Positions 62,840 to 64,000 of a DNA stretch of 64,000 nt are shown piece by piece (positions within the stretch are counted from its first letter, which is position 1; each line of letters starts with the position of its first letter). The translations under genes were made by a program, and so were the position numbers. The notes under the pieces are model-generated. The model ran no database searches. It had not been told where the DNA came from and saw only the letters and a list, made by a program, of their open reading frames with translations. The DNA comes from Heterocephalus glaber (taxonomy: Eukaryota > Chordata > Mammalia > Rodentia > Bathyergidae), in assembly GCF_000247695.1 (NCBI RefSeq), contig NW_004624743.1:4264489-4328488 (forward strand), read 5' to 3'.

Positions 62840-62970
62840 GTGTGCCTGGGAAGCCCCTGTCCTGGACTAACAGGTTTCCTGTCCCATCAGTGCCGCCATC
62901 TTACGAGAAAGCGCAGAGCTGTGGCCACCTAGGCTCTCAGTGCTGCCGGGTTCTGCGGTGAAAAATGAAG
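62840..62970. promoter_or_regulatory. Small CpG cluster with YY1-like site
   Basis: About seven CpGs in 130 bp within CpG-poor intron, including 'gccgccatctt' (62892-62902), a good match to the YY1 motif in reverse orientation. It may be part of an unrecognised LTR. Function is unproven. Confidence 0.3.
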
Positions 62971-63538
62971 CCCGTGATGCTCCAGGGAACTCAAAGAAGC
63001 ATCAATGTTTATTCATGAAATCCCTCGATACAGAGTGACTTGGGGTGCTTAGGGTTGAATGCTGAATATTCTGTATCTTCTGGGATATAAACAAGGTGAA
63101 GTTTTAACAGTTATTAAAAACATGGTGACTAACTGAAGGCAGGAAACTATTTCATTGCAAAATCTTGGCGTATAATACATATATATCTGTGTGTGAACAA
63201 GCAAGTATTTGATAGTATTTTATAGTTATTTTATAGCTATAATTGTGAAATGTCTGAAGCTATTTAGCAAAATGCTATTTCTATTTTAGCTTTTATATTC
63301 CCGAGAGGAATTCAGAAATTTTAAGATGCTTTGAAATAATGACATCCCAAAATACAGTTCCACATATTTGGCTTAATTAAAATATCTTTTGAGTGTGGGA
63401 CTGCATAACCTTTGTTCCTTTGCTCCAGCCCCATTGTGATTAAATGTGAGTTAATGGATAAAGATGCTTCTTAGTTTTGGGACACTGGATAAAAATCTGT
63501 AACAGACCTAAAGTCCCAAAGTAAACTACTCAACTCCT

Positions 63539-64000
63539 TGTTTGCCCGGAACATCAGTTCCGGGCACCACAATTTTTAGAACAAGCTGCAAATGTCTGCT
63601 GACCATCAATACGTGACAGTCGACCACTAACCTCTGTCCCCTTTTCTTTAATTCTATATGTTAACTTCCTCCTCAACCCCCTATAAAAACAGCCTCGGAC
63701 TCTGAGCCAGTTGCCTCTCTAAGCTATTTTGCTTTGGGAGTGCCGTCTGGCCAGACTAATAAAGGTCTGTTTTATTTTCCAACTTGTCCGGTGTGTTCCT
63801 TCCCAGGTGTTCTTCACTGCAGTCAGCTCCTCGGACCTTTGGTAAGGCTCTAGGTCTTACATTCTGAAGGCACCGCTGGGATTCCTGGGTGTGCTTCACT
63901 AGTCAGCTCCTCGGAGCATTTGGTAAGGCTCTTGGTCTTACATTCTGAAGGCACCGCTGGGATTCCTGGGTGTGCTTCACTATAGTCAGCTCCTCCGAGC
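63539..64000 (+). mobile_element. ERV LTR, right part beyond window, with tandem repeats
   Basis: A candidate start at TG (63539) is followed by a 10-bp stem hairpin (63543-63566). Then come a TATA box TATAAAA (63682-63688) and, 76 bp on, AATAAA (63758-63763) followed by a GT/T-rich stretch. That spacing is that of an LTR with U3, R and U5. From 63821 an 80-bp unit repeats. The LTR end, primer-binding site and any internal genes are not resolved, and the class is uncertain (class I, gammaretrovirus-like, is my guess). It is in sense opposite to EDIL3. Confidence 0.6.
63821..64000 (+). repeat. Tandem repeat, unit about 80 bp, at least two full copies
   Basis: Unit 1 is 63821-63900 and unit 2 is 63901-63983; a third starts at 63984 and is cut by the window end. 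Each begins 'agtcagctcctc' and contains 'ggtaaggctct', 'cttacattctgaaggcaccg' and 'gattcctgggtgtgcttcac'. The units differ at only a few positions. A partial unit seems to precede (63802-63820). Confidence 0.95.

Larger units (their letters stand above)
1..64000 (-). other. EDIL3: EDIL3 gene body, internal part (two exons, three introns)
   Basis: Two exons 41 kb apart on the minus strand encode consecutive pieces of the same protein, the acidic linker and the second EGF-like domain of EDIL3 (DEL-1), in the right order and matching phase. The gene therefore runs right to left across the window. EDIL3 is a secreted, matrix-deposited glycoprotein with three EGF-like repeats followed by two discoidin (F5/8 type C) domains; it binds RGD-dependent integrins on endothelial and immune cells and phosphatidylserine on membranes. 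The first exon, promoter, EGF1, EGF3 and discoidin exons are presumed to lie outside the window, because I did not recognise them here. Very long introns are usual for this gene. Confidence 0.93.
53740..64000 (-). other. EDIL3: EDIL3 intron upstream of the 30-nt exon (3' part)
   Basis: This is the last 10.3 kb of the intron preceding the small exon. The EGF1 exon that should lie upstream was not recognised and is presumably beyond the right end. It contains the purine tract, a TC/CA microsatellite, an L1 plus LTR block and an ERV LTR at the edge. Between 54440 and 59330, and between 60550 and 63530, I see AT-rich sequence without a nameable feature, apart from a small CpG cluster at 62840-62970. 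Confidence 0.85.

Noticed and set aside
63821..64000. CRISPR-like array because of regular repeats
   Set aside because: The units are contiguous with no unique spacers and the DNA is mammalian; it is a tandem repeat.
53740..64000. EDIL3 EGF1 exon in the right intron
   Set aside because: Not recognised on the minus strand; it presumably lies beyond the window. A translated search would settle it.

Overview
The window is nuclear DNA from a placental mammal, almost certainly a non-murid rodent. Two things support this: at least six ID-type SINEs (tRNA-derived, A-tailed, four with exact or near-exact target-site duplications) and one older B1-dID-like dimeric SINE, against a background of old mammalian repeats (L1M, L2, MIR-like, MER5A, MLT1). 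No B2 elements were recognised. The species cannot be fixed from the sequence.

The whole window lies inside one gene on the minus strand, EDIL3 (DEL-1, EGF-like repeats and discoidin domains 3), a secreted integrin-binding matrix protein. Two coding exons are present. A 30-nt exon at 53710-53739 encodes an acidic linker. A 129-nt exon at 12693-12821 encodes the second EGF-like domain with its RGD motif. Both have consensus splice sites and are phase 1 at each end, so the 30-nt exon can be skipped without breaking the frame. The intron between them is 40,888 bp. Positions 1-12692 are the start of the next intron and 53740-64000 the end of the preceding one. No exon for EGF1, EGF3 or the discoidin domains was recognised.

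The rest is intron. From left to right it holds: an L1M copy with a nested SINE (3.8-4.7 kb); a MER5A (6.1 kb); an L1M 3' end (8.2-9.1 kb); a GC-rich block and a MaLR-like LTR (11.1-12.1 kb); CpG clusters (13.6-14.7 kb); an inverted MLT1 pair (19.8-20.6 kb); an ancient unassigned repeat seen several times; an L2 (27.6 kb); an LTR (28.9-29.2 kb); an MLT1 (37.2 kb); an apparently 5'-inverted L1 (46.7-47.4 kb); a long L1 ORF2 remnant (50.6-52.3 kb); a 150-nt purine tract directly upstream of the small exon; another L1 and LTR (59.3-60.5 kb); and an ERV LTR with tandem repeats running off the right end.

No new multi-gene system was found. The points most worth checking are the splicing architecture around the 30-nt exon, an in-frame decoy donor in the EGF2 exon, and the LTR with an 80-bp tandem array at the right edge. 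All repeat assignments come from recognising family phrases by eye, so their edges are approximate.
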